NCBI RefSeq assembly: GCF_003286085.1
Contig: NW_020825298.1
Coordinates: 11,780,001-11,844,000, forward strand
DNA length: 64,000 nucleotides
Source of the DNA: Drosophila persimilis
Lineage: Eukaryota; Arthropoda; Insecta; Diptera; Drosophilidae
Reading direction: 5' to 3'
Positions 33,835 to 46,500 of this stretch are shown piece after piece (the stretch's first letter is position 1; each line of letters begins with the position of its first letter). Both the position numbers and the translations under genes were made by a program. The notes beneath the pieces were generated by a model, which searched no databases, was not told where the DNA came from, and worked only from the letters and a program-made list of their open reading frames with translations.

Positions 33835-36800
33835 CTATCTTTGGTAGAAGCTGGACTCCCGATGCTTCCTTGCTCCTGCTCCTGCTACTGCTGCTGCTGG
33901 CCCTCTCCTCCGCCTGTACTTCTTGAGTATCCGCTGGGCATGATAGAACCTACCGATCGGTCTCTGGGCATACTTTAAATGCAGATACTTCAAGAGCTGG
34001 CGTCGACGCTGACGCAGCTCCGTCTGGCTGTCTGGGATGATCTCCTCGTGGTGGATCAGCTCGGGCTGTGGCTCGGCCAGCAGTTGGATGAGCTGCAAGG
34101 CCTGCTCTTGGCTGCGATCCTGCGCCTCCTCTTCCTGCTCGCTGGCCACAATCTCAAGGATGTTCTCGTTCATGTCGCACTCCACCACATAGAGATCGCT
34201 GCTGGTGTCAAAGATCTCCGCCAGATTGATCAGCAGCATGTCCGGTCCACTTGGATTTCCTTCTGTGTCTGCATCCTTGTCTCCCTCAAAGTCCTCAGGG
34301 TCGGAGGCCACGCCTATTTGTTGATACATCTCCGCCAGGGCATCCTCGACGCTCAGTTCACGTGGTGTTTCCGGCATCTCAGAGGCGGGCAGGGATTCCT
34401 CTTCTGCCGCCGCATGCGGCTGAAAAGCAGCCTGGGATTCGGGCGCTTCCAAAGGGGTCTGGGACTTGTCCTCAAATGGGGGCAGCTGGGATTCCTTTCG
34501 ATCCGCTGCCTGGGCTCCCTCTGAATCCGGCTCAAAGGCGGGCAGGGATTCCTCTGGATCCCCGCTTGGTCTTATGTCTAATTCTCTAGTTTTTAAGGAA
34601 CTATTTAAGGCAATTTTACTAAGGTCACTTAGCTTTGGTACGATGGAGGAGGTGTCATTGGAGGGGGATGTGAAGGGGAGAGGGTTCGGGGATTGCAGTG
34701 GGGTTGGGTTGGGGGATTGAGATGGGCTCCGCACTGTGGTCTGCTCCTCGCCATCGCTCTCCAGAATCTGCTTCAGCTTGGCAATATCATTGTTGGATGC
34801 CTCCTCGGGAATGGGGGCAGCAGAAGAGATTGGTTCCTCCTGCGGCATGACCATGTCCTCCAGTATAGCTGCCGCAGGTTCCGCTGCTGGCTCCAGGATC
34901 TGCGATTGAGAGAGCTCTCTCTCCAGCGCGGCCATCTCATTGAAGTCGCTCTCCTCGGCCACCTCTGCGGCCTCTGCCACGGAGGGGCTACTGCTGCTGC
35001 TGCTGCTGGTGGAGGAGGAGTCCTCCTCTTGGCTGCTGCTGCTCGTTGAATCCTTGTCATCGTCGGAGCTGGAACTAGAGCTCGAGCTCGAACTCGAAGA
35101 TGATGACGAGGAAGAGGAGGATGGAGCTGGAGACGGGACAACGATTGGTTTGGGCTCTTCTGGAACAGGCACTTCGACCACATCCTCCTCCATGCTGTTG
35201 TTCCTTAGCCAGGCCTGAATCTCCCGCTCCTTGGCTTTGGTTACCTCCGCCACGGATGACTGGGCCAGGACCTTCTCCTCCGCCTCCTCGGGCTCCACTC
35301 GCAGCTTGGCCTTCGGCGAAAGATTCGTATTCTCGATGTCATCGAAGCCCTTGAAATGTGGCAACAGATCCACAGATTGGATAGTGTTCTCCTCCTCCTG
35401 TTCTGGCCCCAGGTCTCTATCCTCAGTTTCGATTCCTTCTTCAGTCTTCTTCTGTAGCCCATAGCCGCTCTTGATGACCGTCTCCCGGCCCGAGGACTGC
35501 AGCAGGCTGCTCCTAAAAGCCTTCGTGTTCAAGGCGGAAACGCTCAGACCCGTGAGGCTCTGGGGATTGTAGAGCTGCGTTGCGGAGCTCCCCGATCCCT
35601 CGGCGTATTTCTTGATCAGCCGCTTAATGGGCGGCAAGCGACGCTCCTTTTTGAGTGCCAGATGTCGCCGCATCCGGGTCTTGTGTTGCTCTCGCGTCCT
35701 GCTGCTGGCGTATCGCCTCCGCAGTAGCTTCAGGGCCTTGAAGTAGTGCCGGTACTTGAGCTTCGGACTCTCAAACTCCAGGATCTTTAGCATCTTGATG
35801 CGATTGCGACGACGGCGTGCGAGCAGCTTCTGGGGTGAGAGCTTTACTGCCTTTGGACTGGGTGCGACCTCCTTCTGTTCCTCCTCCTGTTGCTGCTGCT
35901 CCACCTCTTGTTTCTGGGGCTCCTGTGGTTCCGTGTTCTTGCGCTTCCTCTTGTAGAACTTGAAACGCTTCGCGTGCTCTCGATATTCGCTGTCGTCCTG
36001 GGCGTTCGTCTCCTCCGCTTCGCTTCCACTGCCCTCGATCTTGTGGATGAATGTCTCGTACTCCTTGGCGAAGGTGGATTCGTTCGAATTGGAGCTGTTG
36101 TTGGTGTCAAAGTCCAGTGTGGGTGAAGGCTCCTCCGCAGCATGGATGATCCCTGCTACGCTCTGGAGAATGGGACTGGGCAGAGGTAGCTCTAGGGGTT
36201 CCACTGGAGCAGAAGAGGCAGGAGGTTGTTCCACGCGTAGAATCTCCGCCAGGGCGTCGTTCTCCGCGGGACACTGATCGGAGGAAACGCCTGTCTTCAG
36301 GCGCAGTTCATCCAGCTCCTTCTCCACATCGAAGCTCCCAAAAGAGTCCACGCCCGATGGGACGATTCCTCCCCCGACATTCGTGGCCTTTTCAATGTCT
36401 ATTATGATGTCCGGGAGATTAATCCCCGCCGCCTGATGGTCCACCGCCACAGCGGTGGCCTGGGGTCCACTCGGAGGCAGAGATTCGTACATAAAATTCG
36501 GTGTAGCCGCCTGAATCGGTGGCACAGTCGGAGCCACCAATGCCACTGCTGCGGCCTGTGGCTCGGCGGCGGCCTCGTCCTCATCGTCGTTCCACGTGGC
36601 CAGAAAATCGCGAATGTTGCATGTCTGGGGGGATGTCTTCGTGGCTTCCATGCCAAAGTGGGAATTGGAGGCTGTGGCATGGTGATTGTACCCCACATAG
36701 CTGTCCACATGTGCCTCCAGATTGGTGAGGGCTCCACTCAGGGGTCCCGCACTTCCTCCCTGCTGTCCCAGGTAGCAGTTCCCCGCTGCCGACGCAGAAG

Positions 36801-38685
36801 CGGATGATCTCTTGCGGTAATCCTGGTAGGGGCCACGATGCGTTTGCTGTGGCGGCATCTGCGGCACCACCTGTGGCACGTAGCCCTCCAGGCTGTTCAG
36901 ATTGAGATTGAGATCGTTGTAGTAGCTGCCGCCGCCGCCTCCACCGCTGAGGCTGATGCTGGGGTCCATTCCCATGCCCATGCCCATGCCCATTCCCATG
37001 TTCATCCCCATCCCCATTCCCATTCCCATGTTCAAGGGAGGCGCCACGTATCTCTGATTGGGACTGATGTTCGTGGCAGAGGATCCTCCCACCTGCTGCC
37101 CCGCCCCGTAGCCGTATCCCAGCTGCGTGGGCGGTGGGGCTGTGTCGTAGGGCGCGTAGAGGTCAGAGGTTATCGGATGCTTCAGCTTCGTGGCCCCGCT
37201 TACCGGGTACTGCTGCTGCTGCTGCTGATGCTGCTGCGGCGGCGGGGGCTGGGGCACGTTGCTCCTTGGATAGTAGCAGCTCTGCTGCGGATATGCCGCC
37301 TGGGAGCAGCAGTTCTGGCGGGGATTGGGCTGGGCTGGATTCTCCGTAACAGACCACATGTTCCGACCGGCGGGTGCTCCGTACGGCGGCTGCGCGATGG
37401 TCGTGGGATACGGATTGCTGGCATACGGCGCTGCAGGATTCCCGTACTTGTCGTACTTTCCGCCGCCGTAATACATCTCATTGCTCTGCGGATGATGGTA
37501 GGAGCTGCTGGGGGCTGGGGCCACCGGCGGCAGAGATCGACAATTGGCGGCGTTGTAGTCCACGCTCCAGTGGCAGCTGCTGCCCGACTTGCGGTACGCC
37601 GACTCCGGCGCCAGTTCCGGCGGAGTGTACATCGGCGGCAGCCCCCCGTTCGAGGGGTACATGGGAGGCATGGCCATGACTCCGTACTTGTCGTAGTAGG
37701 GCGTGGCTGGGGCACCAGAGGAGGACGCTGCCCCAGGCGGAGTGCCGTACGGCACTTGAGACGGCGGCATGCTCTGGTGGGGCATGCCCTGGTAGCGACT
37801 GCTCGGCTTAATGGCCGCAAAGTTGGCCTCCAACTGCGAGAATTGTTGTTGCTGCTGCTGCTGCTGGTGCTGTTGCAGCTGCTGCTGCCTCTGGCCGGGA
37901 TTCATGGCCAGTCCATGCCCGTACTGAGGCTGCCCCGCGGATGCCGTCGTCTGGTTGGACGGCTGCACCATCGGCTGAAGCGCTTGCGGCGGCGGTGCCA
38001 CTTGGGCGGGCATCTTGTACTTGTAGGGATCGTAGGGATGATTCGTGTTCATCATGTAGCCTCCTGCTCCTCCTCCTCCTCCGCTTCCATTGGTTCCTGG
38101 CTGCGCCAAGGGTTGGGCATAGAAGGGCGTGGCTGCAGCCTGGGGCTTCATTCCCCCTCCTGCTGCTCCTCCTCCGCCGATGGCTGCACTTCCTCCGCTG
38201 TACTTTGAGCCCGAGCTTGGGGCTAGCTTCTCGTAGCGTGTCCCTCCCTGGTAGCTGCTGCTTGTGGCTGCCCCACTGCCGTACGCGTTGTATGCCCCAC
38301 TGTACGCATTGTAGGCAGCCGCATCCAAAGGCGAGGTCAGGGGCAGGGTATTCCCATAGCCGTAGTTCTGGTGATAAAAGTGCGATTGATTCTGCTGCTG
38401 TTGCTGCTGCTGCCGCTGCTGTGCATCCATGGAGGTAAGTGCCTCGCTGTAGAACGGTGCCACTGTGGCTATCGTCGCCATCGGCATCGATGTGGGCGAG
38501 GCCTCATAGTGTCCTCCTCCCCCGCCGCTGCTCAGTGGCGTGGTGGGCGTGGTTGTGGCACTGCCATAGCCACTGCTGCTGCTGCTTCCGCTGCTGCTGC
38601 TGCTCCCCGGTCCGGAGCTGGAGCTCGAGGATCCACCGACACCCACGGCAATGGCCATGGCGGCCGTGTCCATCGCCGCTTGCAT
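33835..38685 (-). CDS. Large low-complexity, probably nuclear protein
   Basis: A single open frame of 1616 codons from ATG 38685 to TAG 33835-33837, with no internal intron. A minus-strand acceptor (GTGACTGCAG) just upstream indicates a non-coding 5' exon further up. Seen, N to C: Ser/Gly, Tyr/Gly/Gln-rich stretches resembling transcription-cofactor disordered regions; an MGMG repeat (about 553-575); a more conserved-looking part with short acidic helices (about 670-830); a strongly basic block containing ARRRRNRIK (about 950-1050, likely nuclear localisation); a long poly-Ser/Asp tract (about 1190-1235); degenerate ESLPxFE-type repeats (about 1375-1435); and a basic C-terminus (about 1560-1600). 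I recognise no domain. A role in chromatin or transcription is only inference from composition. Confidence 0.8.
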   Translation of the reverse strand: MQAAMDTAAMAIAVGVGGSSSSSSGPGSSSSSGSSSSSGYGSATTTPTTPLSSGGGGGHYEASPTSMPMATIATVAPFYSEALTSMDAQQRQQQQQQQNQSHFYHQNYGYGNTLPLTSPLDAAAYNAYSGAYNAYGSGAATSSSYQGGTRYEKLAPSSGSKYSGGSAAIGGGGAAGGGMKPQAAATPFYAQPLAQPGTNGSGGGGGAGGYMMNTNHPYDPYKYKMPAQVAPPPQALQPMVQPSNQTTASAGQPQYGHGLAMNPGQRQQQLQQHQQQQQQQQFSQLEANFAAIKPSSRYQGMPHQSMPPSQVPYGTPPGAASSSGAPATPYYDKYGVMAMPPMYPSNGGLPPMYTPPELAPESAYRKSGSSCHWSVDYNAANCRSLPPVAPAPSSSYHHPQSNEMYYGGGKYDKYGNPAAPYASNPYPTTIAQPPYGAPAGRNMWSVTENPAQPNPRQNCCSQAAYPQQSCYYPRSNVPQPPPPQQHQQQQQQYPVSGATKLKHPITSDLYAPYDTAPPPTQLGYGYGAGQQVGGSSATNISPNQRYVAPPLNMGMGMGMGMNMGMGMGMGMGMDPSISLSGGGGGGSYYNDLNLNLNSLEGYVPQVVPQMPPQQTHRGPYQDYRKRSSASASAAGNCYLGQQGGSAGPLSGALTNLEAHVDSYVGYNHHATASNSHFGMEATKTSPQTCNIRDFLATWNDDEDEAAAEPQAAAVALVAPTVPPIQAATPNFMYESLPPSGPQATAVAVDHQAAGINLPDIIIDIEKATNVGGGIVPSGVDSFGSFDVEKELDELRLKTGVSSDQCPAENDALAEILRVEQPPASSAPVEPLELPLPSPILQSVAGIIHAAEEPSPTLDFDTNNSSNSNESTFAKEYETFIHKIEGSGSEAEETNAQDDSEYREHAKRFKFYKRKRKNTEPQEPQKQEVEQQQQEEEQKEVAPSPKAVKLSPQKLLARRRRNRIKMLKILEFESPKLKYRHYFKALKLLRRRYASSRTREQHKTRMRRHLALKKERRLPPIKRLIKKYAEGSGSSATQLYNPQSLTGLSVSALNTKAFRSSLLQSSGRETVIKSGYGLQKKTEEGIETEDRDLGPEQEEENTIQSVDLLPHFKGFDDIENTNLSPKAKLRVEPEEAEEKVLAQSSVAEVTKAKEREIQAWLRNNSMEEDVVEVPVPEEPKPIVVPSPAPSSSSSSSSSSSSSSSSSSSDDDKDSTSSSSQEEDSSSTSSSSSSSPSVAEAAEVAEESDFNEMAALERELSQSQILEPAAEPAAAILEDMVMPQEEPISSAAPIPEEASNNDIAKLKQILESDGEEQTTVRSPSQSPNPTPLQSPNPLPFTSPSNDTSSIVPKLSDLSKIALNSSLKTRELDIRPSGDPEESLPAFEPDSEGAQAADRKESQLPPFEDKSQTPLEAPESQAAFQPHAAAEEESLPASEMPETPRELSVEDALAEMYQQIGVASDPEDFEGDKDADTEGNPSGPDMLLINLAEIFDTSSDLYVVECDMNENILEIVASEQEEEAQDRSQEQALQLIQLLAEPQPELIHHEEIIPDSQTELRQRRRQLLKYLHLKYAQRPIGRFYHAQRILKKYRRRRGPAAAVAGAGARKHRESSFYQR
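36961..37031 (-). repeat. Met-Gly coding repeat
   Basis: A run of CCCATG/CCCATT hexamer-like units (plus strand) encodes alternating Met and Gly with one Asn break, inside the large unnamed protein. Confidence 0.85.
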
Positions 38686-41600
38686 GCTGACGGCTGCAGT
38701 CACGAAAGAGAAAAGAGAAGGCCAATGTTTTATGTTCCAAAAAATATAATCATAGAGGAAAAAGGCAAGGCCATCGGCGTAGCCGAGGTCTACTGGCTTT
38801 ATAGCTAAAAATGCAAGTTAGCCTCCAGAAAAACATTTTCCAACAAATTCTCTAAAAATACTAAACAAAATACCAAAAGAAATTCCAATAAAATGCCAAA
38901 AAATTCAAAAATAATGAAATCTTAAGATAATCAATAAAAAGGAAAACACATACTCAATAAAAGTTTAAAAAAGTACCAAAAATAAAATTAAAAGTAAAAA
39001 TATAACAGAAACAATTACTTTTGCATTTTAGAAAATACTTTCGACTTTTTCTATCTAAGAAGCGTTTCATTGAATCGATTCTTAGAGCAATCAAAGATTA
39101 TATTCTTTGCATTCCCCAATTTGGGATCAATATAAATTTCGTTGATGATTCATTCGTAGAATGGGATCTATGTGTATTCAATTTAATATTCTACATATTT
39201 CCAAATTTACTGAGACGTTTTTTGGGTATTTTTCCCTGCTTTGCTGATCTCTTGATCTACGCTTTTGAATTTTTTGAGAATAATGAAGTACTTTAGATAA
39301 TGATGTCGCTAATTAATCCATGTGTTTCAATGCTTCCAAGAACCGCTGACAATAATGATCTGTATTTCGGGATCGATTATGTAGAATAATCATAAAATAT
39401 GAGTTTCTTGCTACCTTATCAATGGAATTAATTCTTTCTAAAAAAGAGGTTGTATTGCATTATTTGTGGAATTGTTTGAATGGAAATAATTAAAAGTCTA
39501 AAAGTGAACGCAAGAAAGTACATATATTCCACCTATGAAAAGCCAACCTTTACCGCTAAGCCACGCTGAGATAGAGAGGAACAGATAGAGGGAGAGCTAT
39601 ACAGGCAGCCCGAGAAGTATCCTTCCTTATGGCCAAATTGAGACAAGGAAGGGAGAGTTTCATGCGCTCTCTTGCAGCATATGAAACCACAAATTTTGCT
39701 GCGTCCTTTGTTCTGGCTATAATACTGAAACGATTGCAGGTGATCATCTGGTATATAAGACCCCTCTTTACGATTCTGCGATCAGGGATTTCTGTTAATT
39801 AATTTAAGTGGAAGTGGGAGTGACACAACGGATTATATTGATATCCTTTTTTAATTTGTATCCCAATGCAGTTGTATCAACAGCAGAACTATCTTGAAAA
39901 TATCTTTAAACCCAGGAAACACAACTTTTCATTTAAATAATGAATGAAATGGACAACAGCGGAACCGAAGGTCAAAAGTTTGCCTCATTATTTCCCCTGT
40001 TTCCTCCCGCCACAAGGTTATTTTCCCATTTATCCTGTGTGTGTGTGCAGTTCTTGAGTGGATTTCCCTTTTGTTCAAATTGCATTCGCAATTGTCGGTG
40101 ACCGCCCCCCGACGAACCCCTTTAACCGTGCGCACTCATTCACGTGGCTACAGGAAAAAGCAATTATGCCTGGCATTTAAATGAAAAATGGAAAATTCCC
40201 ATTCATTTCTCTGCACCCGTGACACAAATTCGCTTTTGTTGGTCATTAAATGTGGCTGGTCTTCAGTGTCGGCGCACGCAGGGGTCCTTGCTGGCAAGTG
40301 TGTCAGTGGTTGGGTCTTTTTTATGTCTAAATGCAGGAGGAATCCACCAGGAAGGGGTAGCAGCAGCAGCAGCACCGCTAGAGGTAGGTGGCAGCGGCAG
40401 AGGTAAATGTTGGGAAACCCACCAACAGACAGCGAACGGACTTAAAACGCGGACTTTGTGAAATGGAAATGTGGACTGTTCATGAAATATTAATGATTGA
40501 CCCCCGTACTATAGCTATGGCTATAGGGGATGGTTGGACGGTTGAATGGATGGACTGGAATGGATGGATGGACATCCCCTACTGCTGTCCACTATCCACT
40601 GCCCCGTTCAATGTCAACGCCCACCACAAAACTGGGCCACAGACTGGCACACAGACTGGACGGTAGAAAGAAAAAAAAAACCAATAATTGTCACAGATAA
40701 TTGCCAGAGAAGCCAATGGACGATGTGGGGTGTCCTCCCCACATGCACCTACCGGACTTTCCCGGAATGCAATCGTAATACCCAGGCGGCATCGGCATCG
40801 GCATTGGCAACGGCGGGAGTTCCATCCACAGTCCATTCATGGCGACCACCTGTGAGTTGGTTGTGGCCCAGGGACAGGGCCAGCCAAAGGGGCAGACAGC
40901 GGCATCCGGGGGCAGCCACATCGTGTGTATAATTTGAATAGGAAGCCGGTGAGAGAGAAGTACTACCGATGGATGGGAGAAGAACGCGGAGGAGCACACG
41001 GAGCACACAGAACTGACCCCGACGAGTGTCGCAACTGGAATTCATTATGGTAATACACTTTCGCTGGACGCGAACGATGCAAATGTTGTTTACCATTGAT
41101 GACCCATTGGCGACCATTAGCCCACCAGCTGGATGGATAATCGACCTTCCCCCCTAGCCACCCACCCAGCAGGAAAGGGCGGAGGGGGGGCCTGGGCTTT
41201 TAGGCTAATTGGGCGTGAAGCCTGATGTACCAACCGGAATAAATGAGATCGCAGCTCGTCGATTGGTATCCGAATCGTAATGCAAATCGTCAAACAGGCA
41301 TCGGAATCGCGGGGAGTGGAGCGGAGGGGGGCCACAAAATTGAAAGGGAAAATACATATAGACATGTATGGTAATCGAAGAAGTTGTTTTCTGTTTACCA
41401 GACGATATGCAAAGCAAGGCTACGGCTACGGGCAACGGCTACGGGCTACGGGTTACGGTGGGAGCGGTAACCCAAGACCCCCGAGCGAAGCCCCTGAAAC
41501 ACCAAAAAGCCATCCTAACACCGAACCGAAAACCAAAAAACCCAACACACATTGCGTATACGCCCTGGATGTGGATGGGGCATCCATCAGAGATTGCCGT

Positions 41601-42053
41601 CAATTGAATTAAATGGAATTGTTGGGGCACTGTGGCAATTGCCCCCGGAATGGGGCAGGCACCGGTATGAGGCATCGGAATGGCCATCGGTATGGGTATT
41701 TATGTAAAACAAATGGAAATCTCACCGAGAATCTTGTGAATTATGCTGCCATATGCTGCCACAAAAAGGCGGGCTAACACACACTGTGGCGCTGTGGCGC
41801 TGTGGCACTGTGGCACTCACTGACACTGACACACTGTGGCACTCCCACTAACACGTATTGGGGCACAATGGGGTATCACGGATGCACTCATGGGATTTTT
41901 TTTTAATTATGAAACTTTCGAGGATTTAAGCACATTTTTATGTGCCCTCCAGGAGAGGCGGAGGCAGGCGTTCGTTCTCGGGGCGCGCTGAGGCGTTCAG
42001 AGCGCGTGCGACTTTCCAGCAAAAAGTTTTTCATCTGTTGAAGACGCGCCGGA

Positions 42054-42203
42054 ATGCCGACGACGCGACGTTCTGACTTGGGCAGTGGCAGCAGCGAAGC
42101 TGACTTCGACGACGACGACGACGACGACGCCGACGCAGTGAGGACAACGGGTAGTGTGGTGGCAGTGTCCTGCCAAAAGGGGCTGGTTGGAAACAGTCAA
42201 TAA
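42054..42203 (+). other. Isolated 49-codon acidic ORF
   Basis: ATG at 42054 to TAA at 42201-42203. The frame starts MPTTRRSDLG, then has a run of seven Asp encoded by the GAC repeat. A GTGAGG donor-like string follows the Asp run. No homology is recognised; it may be chance. Confidence 0.15.
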
Positions 42204-43550
42204 ATATGTTGGTGTATGGGTGCCAATGGGGTGTACAATAGATGTGTGTTTGTGTGTGTGTCTGTTGCTGTTGTGCCTGGGAAAACAAGTGGTTGCCGTG
42301 GTGAAGGAGAAACGGGAACAGAAATGAAGCCAAAGGATTGACAGGATGGTTTCATGAAGCATTTCGATGAAGACAGACACCCTGTAATGGAAAAAATAGT
42401 AATTCAGGGCAATAATTGCATAGTTTAGGGCCCCTTAATTAAGGCCCTTAAAATAAATTAGTTCTGATTGAAAAGCTACAAAATAGAGTGAAAAGTTCTG
42501 CTGGGTGGAGTTCCTTCCAAAAGAAGGAATACTATATGGAAAAGTTTGTAATTAATTAATAGACATTTCCTTTTGATGGAAGAATACCATACCATACCAC
42601 CATAATACTATCCACCTAATGATTCGCTCCGCCCAAGGGAGCTAGCTTCTGGAAGTGATGTTTTGTATCTTTTGGTATACGACATTGATAGTCATGTAAA
42701 TTAATAACAAAAGTGACTTCAATTGCACAAATTTAAGTGGTCGTAGGCCTAGCGTACATAATAGGGTACATTTACTTGAAGCTTTCACTTTTCAACCCAA
42801 AAAGGGAACAGCTTTTCCCTACTCTAGGGCACCCTACACACCCTGCTCAGCACACCTTTCTATACAGCTCCAGCTACAGGGTATACCAACTGAAGCCGCT
42901 CCTGCAACTTCGTCCAGACATGTGACAGCTCCAGAGGGCAGCGCAGCGCAGCGCCGAGCAGCGCTCCTTCTTCAGCAGAGCAGCAGAGTCCCTTCGCTCA
43001 CACACCACACCCACTCCCATGTCCTGGCGGAGCGGAAATGAAGCCGCCGCTCGTAAGCAAACATGACAGCTCCAGCGCTCCCATTAACGGTACTAGTTCT
43101 TGTTGTTATTTTTATTGTTGTATCTGCTTTGCCTCTCTAACGGTTCGATGACGAGAGGCGTGACAAATAACAACAAACAAAGTGAAAGAAACAACAATTA
43201 CAGGAAAGAAATGCTTGTTGCGGTGCTCGAAGGTTTCAGTACCCTTTGCCGAACCATTGATAAAGTCATTTCCATTTTGAAACAACTAATGAAACTGCAA
43301 TGTGCCTCGTTTGTTTTTATTATCTTTCGAAACAAATAGTTTTTTTCGTAGTACACATGCACTTTATGTGGCTTCTTTCGTTTCAATCCAAACATCTCAT
43401 CCAAACCTTCATACCCTTTATTGAAAGGGTATAGCGCAACCAACTCTGATTGGAAAAGTGCACCAAAGGTTGGTTTTGCACTGCTGCTCGAACTTCCAGC
43501 TGCAGTTCGAACTGGAGGTGACAGTCCCCGAGGGGAGGAGGGACAGAGAC

Positions 43551-43579
43551 ACAGAGAGAGAGAGAGAGAGAGAGAGAGT
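43551..43579. repeat. (GA)n microsatellite
   Basis: A pure GA run, a potential GAGA-factor site. Confidence 0.9.
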
Positions 43580-46500
43580 GGTTTAAATAGGACTTGGGAC
43601 AGGCGGCGACCACAAAAACAAATTAAGTAAATTCAACTAAACAAAAAGGTAGAGAGGGATAGGGAGGTGAGAGAGAGAGAGAGAGCAAGCGAGCACAAAA
43701 AGGGAATTGATATAAACAATGAGCAGCAAACGGCAAAAAAATAGGCGACAAACAGTAACAACCACAACAATCATGAAGGCAGGCAGCCAGGCAGGCAGCA
43801 GCAGCAGCGGCGCAATCAAAAGATAATAAAAAGCAGCAGCGATTACGCTGGCAGAGCAGTCAACGTCCATGCCGGCAGAGAGCACACAGCACACACGCAC
43901 ACACACATCAACTTCACTCCCCGCGACGTCTGTGATTATTATGCATGCGTGAGCGAGTCGATTCCAAGTCGCGTCGTGTCTCCAAAGGTGAAAAGAAACG
44001 TGAAAGAAGATGTGGCCGCGGGAGAGGGAGAGGTAGAGAGGGGAAGATAGAAGAAGCTATAGCAATTCCCAATTCAAATGCAAAACAAATTCAAGAAAAT
44101 CGAACAAAGCGAACGAACAGAGATACAAAATAGAAAAAAAGAAAGAAATACATAACAGAAAGCTAAAAGAAACTTTGTGCCATCCCATAGTTTCGTACAG
44201 GGGACGCTCGACATTCGGAAACCTCAGTTATTGGAAACACCATTACAGAAAAACAAAAATGATGTTCTTGAATCCGAGATAACAGTTTGTAATCATTCAA
44301 AAGGTTGGCCTCTTTTCGCACACTCTACAAAAATGGGTCGTATCGAAAGAAACTATCAACAAGTTACACAATGGAGAAGTTTCAGATAAAATAAACCGCA
44401 TTCTGAACCACAATTTGAAAAATTTAGTCATATTTAAACGATTTTATTCCATTAAACAATCAACAAAAAAAAATCAAAGTTTCAATATCAATATAATTGA
44501 ATGAAAAAGAAATTTCTTTTGTTTTATTTAGACAAATGTAGACAAATGATGAAATACTCGTGCAGTAGCCCCGGAAACATCAGTATCCAATTGTCGAGCC
44601 TTCACTGTACATACAAATACCACCGTTACCTCCAACACACATGTACAGACATATGTACATGTATACATGTGCATATGTTTAGACAAAATATTGATTGAAA
44701 ATCAATAGGCTTTCTGCCGCTTGTCATTCATTTCAGTTTATTCTCTTTAACGGACGCGTCCCAGAGAACCAGAATTCAAAATTGTGCCCTGCGATCGCAG
44801 TCGCTGTCGCTGTTTCTGCCGGCAAAACTTTACACTTTACATAAATACGTTTAAATACATACATACATACATATATGTATGTAGAAACATTTGTATGCAA
44901 ATATAGAGATATGTGTGTCAGTGTGTGGTAGTTTCTGGATGTTCGTGCGTGCTGTCGCGACGACAAGCTGGGCTTGATAATTTCCAACACGTAGACCATT
45001 CCAGCCCTCAATAATACTAATACTACCCCCTACTAGCACTCACTAACACCAACACACACACACACACACTGTCATACCCATTGGGTATAGAGCAAAACAG
45101 ACGTGAAAAGGCAAAAAAATGTCAACACACTTTTATTGTTGTTGATGTAATTACCCTTTAAAAGCCAATACCAAGAGGGTATATGCACGCCCAGCGACTG
45201 GCCACAAGTACTGTAGCATATTTAGGAGAGCAGTGGGTAAGCCACAGTCGACTCTATGCCCTCTGTATTTCGCCCGCTGTCTGTGTGGCGCTTTTTGGGG
45301 CTGTCGTTGTAATCAACTTTGTTGTTATTGCCGCAAAATGGAAAAAAATGCCAAAGAACAGAATAAAGTAGAGCAGCACCCAAGTCGGCGGCATAAGCCA
45401 CACACACTCACACTCATCAAGAGAGATAGAGTGCAGAGAGAGAGGGGGAGAGAGTGATAGCCAATGCGGCTTGAGGGGGGTGGTTGGGAGGTGAGGCTTG
45501 AAGCGAGCGTATGCACTGAAGCAGGGAGACGCTCTCGACATACTTACATACTTCAAGCTATGTTCAAAAGAGGGTAAGGCAGTCCCACTCTACGGGTGGG
45601 TGGTCTAGTTTGTTTGCCACCACCCCACCCTCTCTCTACTTCATGTACCTTGCTTACATACATTTACATTTACATTTGCATTAGCAGAAACACACACATT
45701 TCCATATACGAACCTCAACAGTTTTTCGACATTTTCATGCTATTTTCGCTGCCTCTCTGCCTCTGCTGCTGCGCAGCGCAGTCGCTGCTCACTTAAACGT
45801 TCTGCCTGCTGTGCTGCTGCTGCTGCTGTTGTTGTGGGGTTATTTTTTTTTGTCTCTGCTCTGCTGTTTCGCTTGATTATTTTGTTTTTGTTCCTCCCTC
45901 TCTTGTAACTTGCAATATAATTGGAATAGTAACGGTTGTTCGGCTATAGCTTTTGCTGTTAATTTCACATGCTTTCAATTAATATTTGGCCACGCACTTA
46001 AGAGAGGGAGTTGAATGGGGAGTGCGGGTGGGAGGTAGCGCGCTGCTGTTTTGCTACCTTTATTTGCACCTCAAGGTAACACTCGTCGTATAAGCGATAT
46101 ACGCTGATAAGAACGGAATTCTCTCTTGCACTCTCATGGAAACATTTTTCCTTCTCTTTTGCACGTATTAGATATGATACTTAAACGTCAGCACAAAAAA
46201 TACACCAAATGCAACACACACACACAAACAAACTTAGTGAGCCGGCATTGACAACGTTTCAAGGGAGGTGGTGTTGTACCCCACCCCGTGTTGTACAGGT
46301 GGCAAATGGAGCAGCGGACCGCGAGCGTGGCGAAATGTGTCGAAAAGCGGCGCGTAAAATGTAAAGAACAGAAATCATACACAATGTACAGTACGAGTAG
46401 GTAGGTGGAACGGCAAACGTAGTAAATATAGTACGCAAAAGTTAATAAACAACGCAACAAACAAAACAACGCAGCGACGACGCGCCAACGGAACAGAATA

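Noticed and set aside
36838-38208. 456-codon + strand ORF opposite the unnamed protein
   Set aside because: A shadow of the Gln/Gly/Pro-rich coding strand; Arg/Leu-rich low complexity with no domain.
39021-39296. 91-codon Phe/Ile/Leu-rich ORF
   Set aside because: AT-rich sequence readily gives such frames; the apparent hydrophobicity follows from T-rich codons, and no splice or promoter signal supports it.
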